From Cheilinus undulatus (Eukaryota > Chordata > Actinopteri > Labriformes > Labridae): a stretch of DNA of 64,000 nucleotides. The notes below the pieces were generated by a model, which made no database searches, was not told the DNA's origin, and worked only from the letters and a program-made list of their open reading frames with translations. Both the position numbers and the translations under genes were made by a program. This document shows positions 1 to 12,500 of the stretch, in pieces (positions within the stretch are counted from its first letter, which is position 1; each line of letters begins with the position of its first letter). The stretch lies in the NCBI RefSeq assembly GCF_018320785.1, contig NC_054866.1:39223000-39286999 (forward strand), written 5' to 3'.

Positions 1-617
1 GCTTGTTAGTTTGTTAGCAACATAACTCAAAAAGTTGTGGACAGATTTTGATGAAATTTTCAGGAAATGTAAGAAATGGCAAAAGGAAGAACTGATTAGA
101 TTTTGGGACTGATCCGGATCACCGTCTGGATTCAGAAATTTTTTAAATGATTCTGTACTATTGGGAGATAGGGCTAATGGTGGAGGTCTGCGCTGTTACC
201 ACTTAACACTGGGAGAAGGCAGACATGAGTAACTTCAATCCCAGCACTGGTTTTTGGCTGTGTTTCTATTGGAAGTTTTGGAGTTTATAGAGTTTGAACA
301 ATGCACACCTGGTTGAGGAGACAAGTTGGAGCGTAACAGAGAGAAAGACAGTGAATTGTAGCAAGAATACTCACAATGCTGGGAGGAATAGAGAAATATT
401 CACCCTCTGCCATGACTTCCAGTCGTCCGGTGAGACCATGGGTGCATCTGTTGGCACCCGTTGTGAAGCCAATGCTTTGCCTCACAGTGTTTCCACCCCA
501 CCGGGGAGGGAGTAATCGTGAATGCTGTGGTGGGGGGCACATGGGGACGGATCCAGGAATTTTTTAAAGGATTCTTCACTAGATAGGGCTAATGGCAGAG
601 GTCTGCGCTCTCTGAGT
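1..617. repeat. Fish interspersed repeat with internal direct duplication
   Basis: Contains the GATTTTGATGAAATTTTCAGG and GATCCGGATCACC phrases common in fish interspersed DNA. Bases 120-200 and 548-617 are diverged copies of the same segment, sharing GATAGGGCTAATGG and GAGGTCTGCGCT. The 350 bases between them look like separate inserted sequence. No intact protein. Confidence 0.5.
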
Positions 618-2487
618 TCTTTTCTAGTCTTCTTACTGTATCTTTAGGTGATGCATAGTTTTCACAAGAAAGCATGGCTGTTCAAATTCACAGTGCTACA
701 CCATTGGGAAACAACTGAATTACACAAATACATGCCAAAATGTGTATTTTTGCAGCATACTTTTCAGCCATATCAGCCTTATTTACAGTTCTTGATTAAA
801 GCAATCTACTGTAGCAAATAAAAAACTTTTTGTATCTGTTACAAGCCATTTTTTTACATCAAATTATTTTTAAAAAGTGCATATGAAATAAAGGTTCAGT
901 AAGAAAGTATTAGAAATACTACAAAAATGCTAGTTTTCTAAGAGGGTGTCCGATTTTTTGACACTTGGGTAATCATTGTAACCATGCATGATTGTACAAA
1001 TTCCCAAGGCACACCTAGACTTGCCTCAAGGCACACCATTTAAGAACCACTAGTGAACATAACAAGCCAGCTGTAGCTTGTTATCAGCCATTGGAAGAAT
1101 AAAGCAACAGCAATAAACTCAACTGGATGACAACTTTCCTTTTAGAACTTCTGATCAAGTCGGTTTTTCCAATTTATCTTCAGAAAGTTAAAAATTGGTC
1201 CATAAAACACCGGTGTTCAGAACGACAGGGAACTCTGGATGGGAAGTGATGCAGGCTGCAAGAATCTGTGAGCCACTATCCTTGATCAGAAGAAGTATTG
1301 TGAAATTCCACTAATGACAACAGTAGCTCGTGTTTAAATATCTACAACCCTTAATATGGGATCTCTCCTGCTAATCCACTAAAGTTTCTCTCCTAAAGTT
1401 CCTCTGTGTACTCCGATTCATACAAGTATCCCCTTGTATCCACAGTAAATGCCAGCTTAGCAATTTTACAGACCAAACTGTTGATCAGATACGCTGAGGT
1501 GGAAGAGCACATGGCCAGTAGCAAAAACTGACATTGGACAATAGTGCCAAAAACAGAGGTGTTCTGAATGAAAAATAAAACTCTTCCAAGATTATAAATA
1601 TAGTGCACAACTTTGCTTTTTCTGCCCATTTTTGCCTAAACTCACTAAAATACGCAGAGAAACTGTACCCATCTATTATGCTGTATAGCCTAGCTTCTCC
1701 AACACTTCCTGTTTGAAGGGTCAACACTCAGAAATCACTGGAGGCTGATGCCACTACTGTTGCCAAGTGCCTTACATAACTCAACATCAAAAGTACAGAA
1801 ATATCCCTTTAAGCATTCTTGATAACAGCTGCAATTTGCCAGCCTGTTAGTCAGATCAGCCATGCCTCTATTATAACAAGCTGTCAGCCTTAATGCATCA
1901 AATTCATTATTGATTGATAGATCTTATATATAAAAAAGTTTAACCCCTGTTCAATGTGTATCAAAAATAAATGATCCATTCAGTTCAAAATCATTTAATG
2001 AAACAGTAAACAGTACACGTATATTTCTGCGATAGAAGTGGACATGTAGAATGGGTGTGTATGGGACTTCTGGAGCTTTTAGAGCCAGCCTCTAGTGGAC
2101 AGTGGAGGTACTGCAGGGTCTTTGTATTTCTGCATTGCCTGTATTTTTTACATCAAAGGTTGTGTTTCTTTGCTACATCCATCTGTAGTCAAACTCATGA
2201 TTTTCTACCAAATGAAAAGTCAGGAGATTAAATAACTCATTGGGGTTCATCCTCTGGGGACTAATGTCTCTTCTAAGGTAATCAATCCAGTAGCTGCTGA
2301 TATTTCAGCCTGGACTAAAGTGGAGGAATGACTGACATTGCGATCTCCAGTACCAAAAGAAGGCTTAAAACTGACATAAGAATTTTACATCTTTCATTTT
2401 CAGGGACGTCTGTATGTCTGCTGTTCTCTGTGTCTGCTGCTGTTATTTTTAGTGTTAAACTTCTGTTTCTTTCACCTGCCTGCGCCT
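618..2487. other. No gene recognised
   Basis: AT-rich sequence with only short chance reading frames in both strands. No splice-linked coding signal and no recognisable repeat. Confidence 0.5.
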
Positions 2488-2531
2488 GTCAGTCTGCCGC
2501 TACAACAAGGCCGAGGAAGCAGCAGATCTAA
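2488..2531 (+). other. Possible terminal coding exon fragment, weak
   Basis: After a plausible acceptor (GCGCCTGTCAG) the frame reads CRYNKAEEAADLI and stops at TGA. The segment is GC-rich compared with its surroundings. It resembles a short last exon of a gene extending left out of the window, but I found no upstream exon and no poly(A) signal nearby. Confidence 0.15.
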
Positions 2532-3269
2532 TCTGACCCAGCAGACGAACAGCGGCTCCCTCTGCATGCTGCCTGTGAACAGCTGGACCTGGTCGTGTGG
2601 ATGAAGTCTGACTGGCCGTCCTCTCTCCGCTCTGCTACCACCGACTGTGCACACGTGACGGCGCTCGTCATGTGACTGCTGCCTGTCTGCTTCAGTGTCA
2701 GAGCTCAGCAGCCTGCAGACCACCACGGGAGGCTGCTGTTGTTAGTTCCAAGTCCTTGGAGCAGATGAGGGGCTGTAAAACCTCACCTCACGTTAAGCCC
2801 CTTCAGTCAGGTAGTTAGTGTTTTACTATGTTATATCATCTGTTTAACTCTGATGAGTCTGCAGCCTTCCTATTCAGTCTTTTATCTCACCTCTCTTGAC
2901 GGGGACAGATGAGCCTGTCACTATCAGCTGTTCGGCAAAATGATGTATCACCAGGACTCGGGCTTACAGTCAGGACATGTGCTTTTGTTACAACAACATC
3001 AGCAGCCTTTACATATCTGATTTATAGCTGTGATTTACTGCAGGGGCAGGCGGAGCATTCACAGATCTAAAGCAGAGAGAAGCTACCATTGTCAGGACTA
3101 CAACCTTGTTAATAACATGACTTATGCTGTCATATATTGAATTAATAATTTACTTATGAATATTTCTAATGAATCCCTTCTTTAGAAACCATTTTTTCCT
3201 TGTCTTCTTTTCAAACACTGCATCTTCCTTACACTTTTGTGGATTCTTTTTTTACTTGTTGTTACTCTA
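2532..3269. other. No gene recognised
   Basis: GC-richer until about 2,730, then AT-rich. No convincing coding sequence or repeat family. Confidence 0.45.
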
Positions 3270-4362
3270 ATACGAACAAAAGTATGCGTCCGTCTGACCA
3301 TTACACCAACAGGGACTGTAATGACATTGTATTCAAATCTATGTAACATGGATTTGGTCCCCCCCTTTGCAGCTATAACAGCCTCCACTCTTCTTGGAAG
3401 GCTTTGCACAAGATTTTTTTGAGTGTTTCTGTGGGAATTTGCGCCCATTTATTCTGTGGATCATTTTAGGTCAGACACTGGTGTTGGACAAAAAGGCCTG
3501 GCTTGCAATCTCTGTTCCACCTTCGCCCAGTGTTGCTCAGTGGGGTCGAGGTCAAGGCTCTGTACAGGCCAGTCAAGAATATCCACACCTTACTCATCAA
3601 ACTATGTTTTTACAGTGCTTTCGTTGTGCACTGTGCAGTCATGCTGGAATAGAAAAGAGCATTCCCCAAACTGTTGCCACAAAGTTAGAAGCATAGCATT
3701 GTCCAGAATGTCTTGGTATGCTGAAGCAGTACGATTGGCCTTCACTGAAGATAAAGAGTCTACCCCAAACCCTGAAAAACAGCTGCATACCATTATCCCT
3801 CCTCCATCAAAATTCACAGTTGGAACAATGAAGTCAGACAGGTAATGTTCTCTTGGCGTCCATCAAACTCAGTCTCACCCATCTGACTGCCAAACAGAGA
3901 ATCTTTGTTTGTTCCTCCACAGAACACGTCTCCACTGCTCCACAGTCCAGTGTCGGTGTGCTTTACACCACTCTGCTTTATCCAATGCTTGGTATTGGAC
4001 TTGACTGCATCTGCTCGGCCATGGAACAGTGGAAGTTCAGAACTCCTCAGCTATGGAATCAGCAGAGTGTTGGTGACTTTTACGCACCATGCACCTTAGT
4101 AGTCGTTGACCCGCTCTGTGATTTCAGTTACAGTTGACGGTGGAATATCCACTAGGGATGACAGTTTGTGAACTGTTATATTGCAAATGGGACATTCATC
4201 ACAGAACCATGCTTGAAGTCACAGAATTACCCATTTTGTATCATAAATGTTTGCAAATGGAGTCTGCATTGCTTGGTTCTTAATTTTTATACACCTGTGG
4301 CAACAGGTCTGATTGAAACACCTGAATCCAATAATTAACAGGTGCGCCCTTTTGTCCATATA
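3270..4362 (-). mobile_element. Decayed Tc1/mariner transposon, reversed
   Basis: Inverted ends are recognisable: CTTTTGTCCATATA at the right and ACGAACAAAAGTATGCGTCC at the left, both variants of the Tc1-type ATGGACAAAAGTATTGG end. The minus strand encodes broken pieces of a Tc1 transposase: a catalytic-core piece around 3602-3817 (GGGIMVCSCFSGFG, LFQHDCTVH) and the C-terminal end around 3350-3448 (LVQSLPRRVEAVIAAKGG). Frameshifts and stops separate the pieces, so it is inactive. Same family as the copy at 51159-52304. Confidence 0.85.
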
Positions 4363-5756
4363 GGGGAGAGTGGGGTGATTTGTGCCAATGAGGAAGTAGT
4401 GCTACCCCTTGTTTATAGAAAACCATAGAAGAAATTGGTCATGTGACCACATATTTTTGAAGAGCTGTCCATTTTACTCATCCTGCATAAAAGGGAGACA
4501 CATGCCATGAGAGGTAAGCACATTTTAGCTCAAAAAAATGTTTTTTGCCTTTCAAAGTAAAATTTCTATGATCAAGGTTTTTTTGATTCTTGTGTTTGAA
4601 CAATTATAGACAAGTTTGAAAACATTTCACTCATGTTTTAGTGCTTTAGTAGGCTACACAATGAGTCTATACAGTTAGCATGATGTTAGCTCTAAACTGC
4701 TGGATATTGATAGTTTTTCAAAATAGTGGGGCTGGGGTGGTTTGTGCCAAAGGGCCTGGGTTAAGTTGTGCCAGTGGCACACCCACAAACCCAGACCCAC
4801 AGACACACCCAAACCCTGAAACCCACACAACCAGACCTAAATACCCACAAATCTAGACCCACATGTGTAGACCCACATACCCAGAGACACAAATCTCAGA
4901 CCAACAGACCTAGACCCTAACCCATACACCCTCTCACCCAGACCCACACACCCAGACACACACCAACACACCCACCCTAACAAATCCACACAACCACACA
5001 CCGAGACCTACACACCTAGAACCCAGTAAAGAAGGCCCAAGAACAGCTGGAGGAGTGAGGAGATGGGCATGCCTCATCAGTGTTTGATTTACCTGCCATT
5101 TGTTTAATTTAGCTAACACTGATTTCAGTTTTTAATTTTGCACTGTTATTAAAGGGCAGTTTTATTCAGTTTTTAAGTGACCTAAGTCATAATGAGATGT
5201 TCAGAAATTGGCCTTAATCACTTTATTCATATATGTTACATAAATGACAGTGTTCTATGTATATCAACAGGCATCTATTGCCCAAGCCTTGTTGCCTGAA
5301 ATGATTCACAAATATCATATATTGTGTATTTAAGTTTTTTGTGTTTTCCCAAAAACTAGAAAATATGACTTTTGCCATTAGTTTAATAGGGTGACGATAT
5401 CTAAATAAACCTTAAATGAGTAATTTTGTATTGAATTGGTCTTTTTTTTATATAGCATTTCAGTTCTAAGATTAAAATGTTCTGTTTTACTTCATTAAAT
5501 TACTGGCACAATTTACCCCAACATATTCTCCCCAAAGGAACAACTTATCCTGCACCGGGGGCAAGTTGTGCCATTGGACCACTTTTTTCCCAAAAGCTAT
5601 ATTTCTTAAACAGTTTATTTCAGATCCAAAGTTATTGTTCCCAGGGATGCACCACATCCTGAAATATATATACATACTTAAGTTGGAGGCATTTCTGTCA
5701 TGGCCTCACTCTTAAGTCACTGAGTAAAAACTGGCTCAACTCACCCCACTCTCCCC
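4363..5756. mobile_element. TA-flanked element with terminal inverted repeats, non-coding
   Basis: Left end GGGGAGAGTGGGGTGATTTG and right end GGCTCAACTCACCCCACTCTCCCC are inverted copies, each flanked by TA. The motif GTTGTGCC or TTGTGCC recurs inside (4384, 4742, 4764, 5567), like subterminal transposase sites. Bases 4776-5025 are a degenerate CCCACA/AGACCCA repeat. No transposase frame is visible, so it is non-autonomous. Its left edge abuts the Tc1 relic. Confidence 0.7.
4776..5025. repeat. Degenerate ACCCACA-type simple repeat
   Basis: About 250 bases of imperfect units such as ACCCACA, CAGACCCA and CACACACC inside the inverted-repeat element. Reading frames across it are low-complexity and not genes. 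Confidence 0.8.
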
Positions 5757-5925
5757 TACTGTATATAAGAGACTCCAAAGATTATCTTCACACATCCATT
5801 ATGGTACATGAAAAGAAAATTTGCAACTTAAATCCTTTCCTGAGGTAATATCAAAACCCAAGAGATGCAAACCTTTTTGTAAACCTGGTGAGTGACCTGG
5901 GTGCTGTGACTGAGAAGAGCTTATC

Positions 5926-6050
5926 TACAGTGGATTCAGAAAGTATTCAGACCCATGTCACTTTTTCAGTTTTGTTATGTTGTAGCCTGATGCTACAGTC
6001 ATTCACTAATCTACACTCAGTACCCCAAAATCACTGCAGTCCTCTACTTT
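5926..6050. mobile_element. End fragment of a second Tc1-like family
   Basis: CTACAGTGGATTCAGAAAGT, then ATTCAGACCC and a T-rich GTTTTGTTATGTTGTAGCC stretch, are the terminal sequence of a common fish Tc1-like element. Only one end remains. Confidence 0.6.
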
Positions 6051-7689
6051 TCTGGGCTTTATGGCAGAGTGGTTGGATGGAAGCCTCTCCTCAGTGCAAA
6101 ACACATGAAAACCTGCTTGCAAGAAAAAAAAAAAAAGAAAAACCCAATCGATTTCATGGGTTTTGCACATAAGAGAAGCTTCTGTCTAGCCCAAGGTAAT
6201 CAAAAACTCTTAATTTCATTCCATATTTTCTTCATTTTAATTCGTGAAGCGTTTTTTCCCCTCTTAGATTTTTACATTAACATTTTTCTCTTTTTTGAAA
6301 TGTTTTTTAAAATTTGTTTTCTGATGACTTAAACAATAAATGTCAAAATGATTTGGTCTCATAGTAAAAGTGCTTTAAAAACCTTGAAGCATTACTTTAG
6401 CCATAATCCTTGTCATGCATATCCTATTTATTCCTCATCACATAAACATAAACGTATTACTGTCTAAAGGGGGGAAAGAGAATGGGAAAATTGGTGGGAC
6501 CCACAGCTTATTTTTGCTCAGAGGCCCCATGGAGAGTTAATCCAGAGCTAAGCCTATTGATACACAGGCTTAGGGATTTTTAAACATGTTGACCTGACAA
6601 TACATTCAAATTAATCTGTTGTTTGAGGGTCATTTTGTTTCCTTTTAGTGATTTAAATAATCCAACTACCATAACAAACTGGAATGAGTAAATGTGAAAT
6701 GGTCTGAGGACGCAGAATCATTCAGAAAGCTCAGAAAGGAAGGAAGAAAGTCTGGTGTTGATCTCCCGTTCCTCATCTTTGTCTTGGACTTTTTCCTCTT
6801 CCACAATGCTTTCCTGACTGACCACTTGACTTCCTAATGATCATTCCCTCATCTAAAACAGAGGCACTTTAGACTTCATTAAACACAGCCATGATCATAC
6901 ACAGAATCAGAGATGACAAAAGCAGATGGAGACAAAAGACTGCGAGGAACTCCATTGTTCCGACCTAACACAGGCGTGTGTTGTGTGAGAGGCGAGGATG
7001 AGGTGAAGCACAACTCACGTCAAATCGAATAAATTACTTTCAACTAGCAGAGTTGGGGGGCTGCGGGGGGCCCATTTAGGAGCTTTTAAAGTCGACCAGC
7101 GTGAAGTCTTAATTACTGAGACTTAACACTGGCCAGCACTGCGCTCACGCTGCGACGGTCAGGAGTTGGAGGCTGCTGCCCCCGCAGCTACAGAGGAAGG
7201 AGAGAAGACCAAAAACTAAAGACAAAACAGAATGCTGTAACCGTCTCTGACAGCAGGAGGGAAATAAAAAAATCACACTGTTAGATAAAAGCAGTTTAGG
7301 CCTCATCCTGTTCTCTGCTCGGTGTGCTGTGATGAGATGAATTTCCAACAAATTTAACTTTTTTCCTCTTTGATTCATCCCTGCTGTCTGACGAGCCTTC
7401 ATGCACACTCAGGTTTATTGGCAGTAATGATCCAGGGTTGCTCCCTGCTGACCAATCACATGTTGATGCTTGCTGTTCAGATGAAATGAGGAGGGGGAGG
7501 TCCAATACTTGGAAAAGGAGCAGAGGTGGTGTGAAGCTCTGGTCCTATTAGTGAGAGGGTGTGATGGTGTGAACGAGAATAAGGATATATACACTGACCT
7601 CTGACCTTTATTTAACGGGGAGTCAAACTTAACATGCGCCTTTGCTTCTTCTGCTTCTGTTATGGAGCTAGGTGGAAAGTTTAGGTGGA
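6051..7689. other. No gene recognised
   Basis: A 13-base poly-A run near 6122 and moderately GC-rich sequence from 6,900 to 7,650. The reading frames of 85-93 codons on the minus strand at 7145-7696 show no protein-family feature. Confidence 0.45.
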
Positions 7690-8700
7690 AACACATTATA
7701 AAATATTAAACAAAGTAACTTTGTGCTATCTTACAGGCTAAATGCAAAGTGCTTATGATTACAAATACAAATACACCTTGTACCTCAAGACTCCATCATA
7801 GTACCTCTTCTGCTTTCTATTCTTCTGCAAAACACTGGAAGTTCCAAAGAGGATTATTCTATATGCAGATGACTCACTTTTCTATACTTTGAACCTGTTT
7901 CCAAGCAAAACTATTTGGGACTTTTAACAAATTCGGTAGTTGTGTCAAATGAGAAAAGATGGGTAACATCTCTCTTTGAACACTATGAAACTAAACAGAA
8001 ATCTTCTCCCTGAACAAAAGTGTAGTGTTTTAGCATCATACAAAAGGTCCTTGCACACAGACGCCATTTTGATTAAAATAATTTGCATGAAATATTGACT
8101 TCTCAAAGGCGTAGCAAATCAATGCAAGCTTCCACAGCAACATAAGACAGTCTGTCCTATTTTTTAATGAAATAAAAAATGCATATTTGATCTGTTTTAG
8201 ATTTGCATCTATTTCAGTGAGTCCAGACATTTTCAATCAGAATCATTTGGAAACAAAGTAACATTATACCATCTTTCAGACAGAAAGTGAAGTGCTTATA
8301 ATTACAAATACATCTGGTGTACCACAAGGCTCCATCATAGTACCACTTTTGCTTTCTTTTTTCTGTAAAACACTGGAAGTTTCAAAGAAGATTCATCTAT
8401 ATGCTGATGACTGTTTTCTATACTTTGAACTGGTTTCCAAGCAGAAGTTTTAATGTTTTTTACATATTCAGTAATCTTAACAAAAATACAAAGCCAGTGT
8501 AACATCTCTCTTTGAACACTATGAAACTAAATCAGAGACAATCTCCCTGAAAAATGCCAGAAGTGTAGTGTTTTAGCATCATACAGAAGGTCCTTGCACA
8601 CAAAAATTATTTGCGTGCAAATAATTTGTACAAAATTTGTATTTTTCAAATGTGTAACAAGTCAATGAAGCTTCCACAGCAACATAATTTCGCCTTGTAG
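7690..8700. repeat. Two tandem ~540-bp units carrying LINE reverse-transcriptase relics
   Basis: Landmarks recur 534-546 bases apart: ACACTGGAAGTT (7832 and 8371), ACATCTCTCTTTGAACACTA (7967 and 8501), and GTGTAGTGTTTTAGCATCAT (8020 and 8566). Bases 8310-8411 translate to TSGVPQGSI and, in a shifted frame, LYADD, the conserved motifs of non-LTR reverse transcriptases. Both units are broken by frameshifts. Diverged further copies lie at 10430-10960. Confidence 0.65.
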
Positions 8701-9140
8701 ATTATGGCAGATATTTTTTTTAAAAACTTGGTCCATTTTTTCAAAGTTTTGCTCCAGATGAGCACACATCTGGACAATCACAACATTCATTGTTAACAAG
8801 TTTTAAGGCAGACAGAGGAACAAAAATGTCCTCTCCAGCACCACATATTTGTCCTCTTCTCATATTTGTCTGTAGCCAGTGCTTGTTGTTTTCGCCTGGT
8901 GAGAGAGAGAAACAGGCAGCCCAACATGCCCATGTGAATGTTAAAGCGCTATCTGCACAGCTGGAGTTGTTTCCAAGCTAATGGGACTTTAATACATTGA
9001 AATATTTAACAACACATTCTCCTCTGACCTCAGACACACGGCACAATCAGTGCGCTGTGACCTTAATATCATTATTAATAATATCGAAAATAGAATGAAT
9101 GAAAATTTGGTCCCTCCTCTTAGCAAATTTGACTGGAGTG

Positions 9141-10135
9141 CAGTGGTGTGTGTGGGGGGGCAATCGCCCCTCTTATGGCCCGATTGTTGAAAGACGCATG
9201 TTAAAGTGCCCTCTTGGGAGCCAAAACATGTGCCAAAGTGCCCTCGAGAGCCAAAATGCGTGCTAAAGTGCTCTCTTTGGAGCCAAAACACATGCCCAAA
9301 GTGCCCTCTTGGGAGCCAAAACGTGTACTTAAATGCCCTCCTGGTTGGCAAAACCCACAAAACTGCCCTCTTGGGTGGAAAAAACACATTAAACTGCCCC
9401 CTTGGCCGGTTAAAACATTATACACTGCCCACTTGGGTGGCAAAAAGGCGTGTTTAAGTACCTTCCTCATTGGCAAAACACACTAAACTGCCCCCTTGGG
9501 TGAAAAAAACCCCACTTAATTGCCCTCTTGGCTGGTTAAAACATGATAAACTGCCCTCTTGGGTGGTAAAATTGCATGCTTAAGTGCCCTCCCGGTTGGC
9601 AAAACACAACTGCTCTCTTGGGTGAAGAAAACACACCTAACTCCAGAAGACCATTAGGACCCAGAAATACTACGAAACATTACTGTTGCAATGACTTTTG
9701 TGTTGGGCCCTTTTTTGATTTTTACTGAGCCAGAACTGTATCTCACAGAACCAGTTTGGATTATCTGGTGCTAACATGGTGTTAAAATGCACTAGAATAC
9801 AGGAAATGGCATCTACTGAATTGCAAATGTTCTGGGGGATGACCCCCAGACCGCCTAGGGATTTATTTATTTATTTCTGTGTGTTCTTTACAGTCCAACA
9901 TTGAATCTACACAGTTCTTGTGGATGCTGATCCTAAATACAAACTAACTTGAATAGTCTGTCTAGTTAGTCTGTTTTAAGGCTATACAATGTGCCATTTG
10001 TATAACATATAAACATGTCTAAAGTGCCCTCAAAAACACGCGAAACTTAGGGCCCTCTTCAGTGGTGAGAATGCGCCATATGTGCCCTTTTTTTCTTTTC
10101 ACCCCTGCCCTTGAAAATGTCTGTGCACGCCACTG
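9141..10135. mobile_element. hAT-like non-autonomous transposon carrying a minisatellite
   Basis: Left end CAGTGGTGTGTGTGG and right end CTGTGCACGCCACTG are imperfect inverted repeats. They are flanked by 8-bp near-identical duplications, CTGGAGTG (9133-9140) and CTGGGGTG (10136-10143), the hAT signature. The interior has no transposase, only the 31-bp repeat array and filler. The element interrupts the region of reverse-transcriptase relic repeats. Confidence 0.75.
9206..9640. repeat. ~31-bp minisatellite, about 14 units
   Basis: Units of 30-33 bases begin GTGCCCTCTTGGGAGCCAAA or a variant, starting at 9206, 9238, 9268, 9301, 9333, 9363 and 9394, and continue with more divergence to about 9640. 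Because the period is close to but not always a multiple of three, it creates long repetitive reading frames on both strands that are not genes. Confidence 0.9.
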
Positions 10136-10429
10136 CTGGGGTGGTGAATGAAACAGTGAAACTAAATGGCAGTGACCTCCTGGCTGTGCGTAAAGGAGCC
10201 GTTACGCATGAACCAGGGGGAAGAGAGGGAGAAAACCCCTTTTATCTTTCGCTCCAATATATATCATTATTTATCGGAGGAAAACACACCATAGACTTTC
10301 GCAGCACAAATGGTTTTAGAATGGGCGTTATTTATTTGCAAAATCATTTTGCTCCTGATGTGCACAGAAAGGCGTGACAAAATTTACCTCCAAATTACTT
10401 TGATTTTCGTGCCATTTATTTGTGTCGCC

Positions 10430-10960
10430 ATTAATGTGTAAAGGCCTTAAAACATTCTTTCCTATTTTTTTCATGACATTAAAAAATGCACACTTAATTT
10501 GTTCTATATTTTCATCTTTTTCATTGAGTCCAGACATTTTCAAACAGATGCATTTGAACAACAGTCACATTGTACTGTCTTTCAGACAAAATGCAAAGAT
10601 CTGATGAATACGAATACATCTGGTGCTCTTTAACTACTGGAAGTTTGAGGGAGCATTAATCTGTATGCTGATGACTCACTTTTCTATTCATTAAACTGCT
10701 TTCCCAACAAAACTATTTATGGCTCTGAACACACTGATATTTTAAAGAAAAATTATAAAAGCAGAGTTACATTTTTCTTTAAAAATCTCCTTGAAAAAAA
10801 GACCTCAGAAGTTAAATGTTTAATTTTCATTCTAAGACATGCTTTTATATTTTGATTTTTAAAAAAGCACATTTTAATGTGTTTTAGATTTCCACCTATG
10901 TCACTGAGTCCAGACATTTTCAATCAGAAGCATTTGAAAAACATTTGTGCACACTTAGCC
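10430..10960. repeat. Further diverged copies of the ~540-bp reverse-transcriptase relic repeat
   Basis: GAGTCCAGACATTTTCAA recurs at about 10526 and 10908, matching 8219. CTGTATGCTGATGACTCACT near 10661 matches the LYADD region of the earlier units. More eroded than 7690-8700. Confidence 0.55.
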
Positions 10961-11734
10961 AAAAATGAGCACACAATGTGCTAATAGATGTTGCAGCAAA
11001 GTCTGGCACCCATGAAAAATAACATCACGACTGAGGTGTTGCTTACAACATTCACCACTCATCTGCTAAAATGGGATCACTCTCTCTCTGGGTCTGCAGC
11101 ACAACAGCGGCCAAGTGTGTAGGTGAACACATGAACACTTCTCACGATACAAGAACATTTACATTTTTTCAAATTAAGAAAGAAACATCCCAGAGGGGCT
11201 TTTTTTTCACTCTTTTTCTTAAGATGACATGCATATAAACCAGGAATAAACAAACATGCAGGAACAGGATCCTGTAGATCTGCATTATGGAAAGATATCA
11301 GAATGGGGAGGCTGCACAGGAACAAGTCCCCCAAACAGCTGGGGTTTCAATGTCTTAAGTGGCTCGGCAGAGCACAGACAGTTGTCTGGCATCTGCTCAG
11401 CAACAAGGGCCAATTTTCATATTTAAGTTTGTTGCCAGATTTGGACTATCGACCTTCTGGTTTTCAACCCAAGTCTCTACAAACTTTCCCTGCCCAAAAG
11501 TAAAGTAAAGTAAAAATGTTGAGTCATACCATAGTAAACTTCAGCATGATATACAAACTGTATTTGAAATTTCTCCCCCACATTAGAAAATGTTGCATTT
11601 ATAATTCGCTCATGCACTTTTAGTTACATTCAATGGCATAGGCTCTAAATAGTATGTATTATTATTTTTCCATATATGCTGTTTAAGTCTATATTTCCAG
11701 ATCTTATAAGGAACTTAAAATCATGTTGTTTTTA
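10961..11734. other. No gene recognised
   Basis: No family or splice signal seen. Reading frames up to 85 codons look incidental. Confidence 0.45.
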
Positions 11735-11749
11735 CCCCCCCCCCCCCCC
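11735..11749. repeat. Poly-C run
   Basis: Fifteen consecutive C just before a Tc1-like element. Confidence 0.95.
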
Positions 11750-11758
11750 AAATATCTA

Positions 11759-12500
11759 CAGTGCCTAAAAAATGTTCACCCCCTTGGATGTTGTACCCTA
11801 TAACTGATTTAATAAATCAGTCATGGCCAACATAATATCACTTTTTGGACCAAAAAATGTACAAAAAAAACTATTTTACATTAAGGTGAAAAGAGATTTC
11901 TACAAACTAATGTCAACCGGATAAAAATATGTAATGTAAAATAAATGGCTGCATAAACATTCAACCCCCTAACAAGCCTTCCAGGGCCTGCTGCCAAGAA
12001 GCGTCCCCACAGCATGATGCTGCCACCTCCGTGCTTCACAGTGGGGATGGTGTGTTTGCAGTGATGTGCGGTGTTTGTCGTCCACCAAACATAGCGTCTC
12101 GGCCAAAAAGGACAATTTTGGTCTGATCAGACCATAGAACTAGTTGGAGTAGTCATATGTGTCTTGATGGCCTCTCTCACTAGTCTGCTTCTTGCACGGT
12201 TGCTAAGTTTGTGAGGACGGTCTGATCTAGGCAGGTTTACACATGTGCCATTTTCCCTCCATTTTTTGGTGATGGATTTTACTGAGCTCTAGGGGTTGTT
12301 GAGTGCCTTTGAATTGTTTTTTTTTTTTTATCCATCCCCTGATTTATACTTATCAACAACATTTCTACAAGTTGCTTGGAGTGTTCTTTTGTCCTCATGG
12401 TGTAATGGTAGCCAGGATTACTGATTAACCAGGACTTTCCAGACGCAAGTGTATTTATACTACAATCTTCATAATGTTCAAATATATTTGAGATATTGTG
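11759..12500 (-). mobile_element. Tc1-like deletion derivative, reversed
   Basis: Starts after a TA with CAGTGCCTAAAAAATGTTCA, the end of a common fish Tc1-like family. It jumps from the terminal region (about 11,965) straight into transposase-derived sequence (CCACAGCATGATGCTGCCAC and onward). Only the N-terminal half of the transposase is represented, reading on the minus strand and broken by stops. The far inverted end is missing. Same family as 36110-36840. Confidence 0.75.

Noticed and set aside
3394..4137. Plus-strand frames of 94-140 codons
   Set aside because: Antisense of a reversed Tc1 transposase relic.
8989..9486. Repetitive frames of 83-132 codons on both strands
   Set aside because: They translate the 31-bp minisatellite; the repeats alone keep the frames open.
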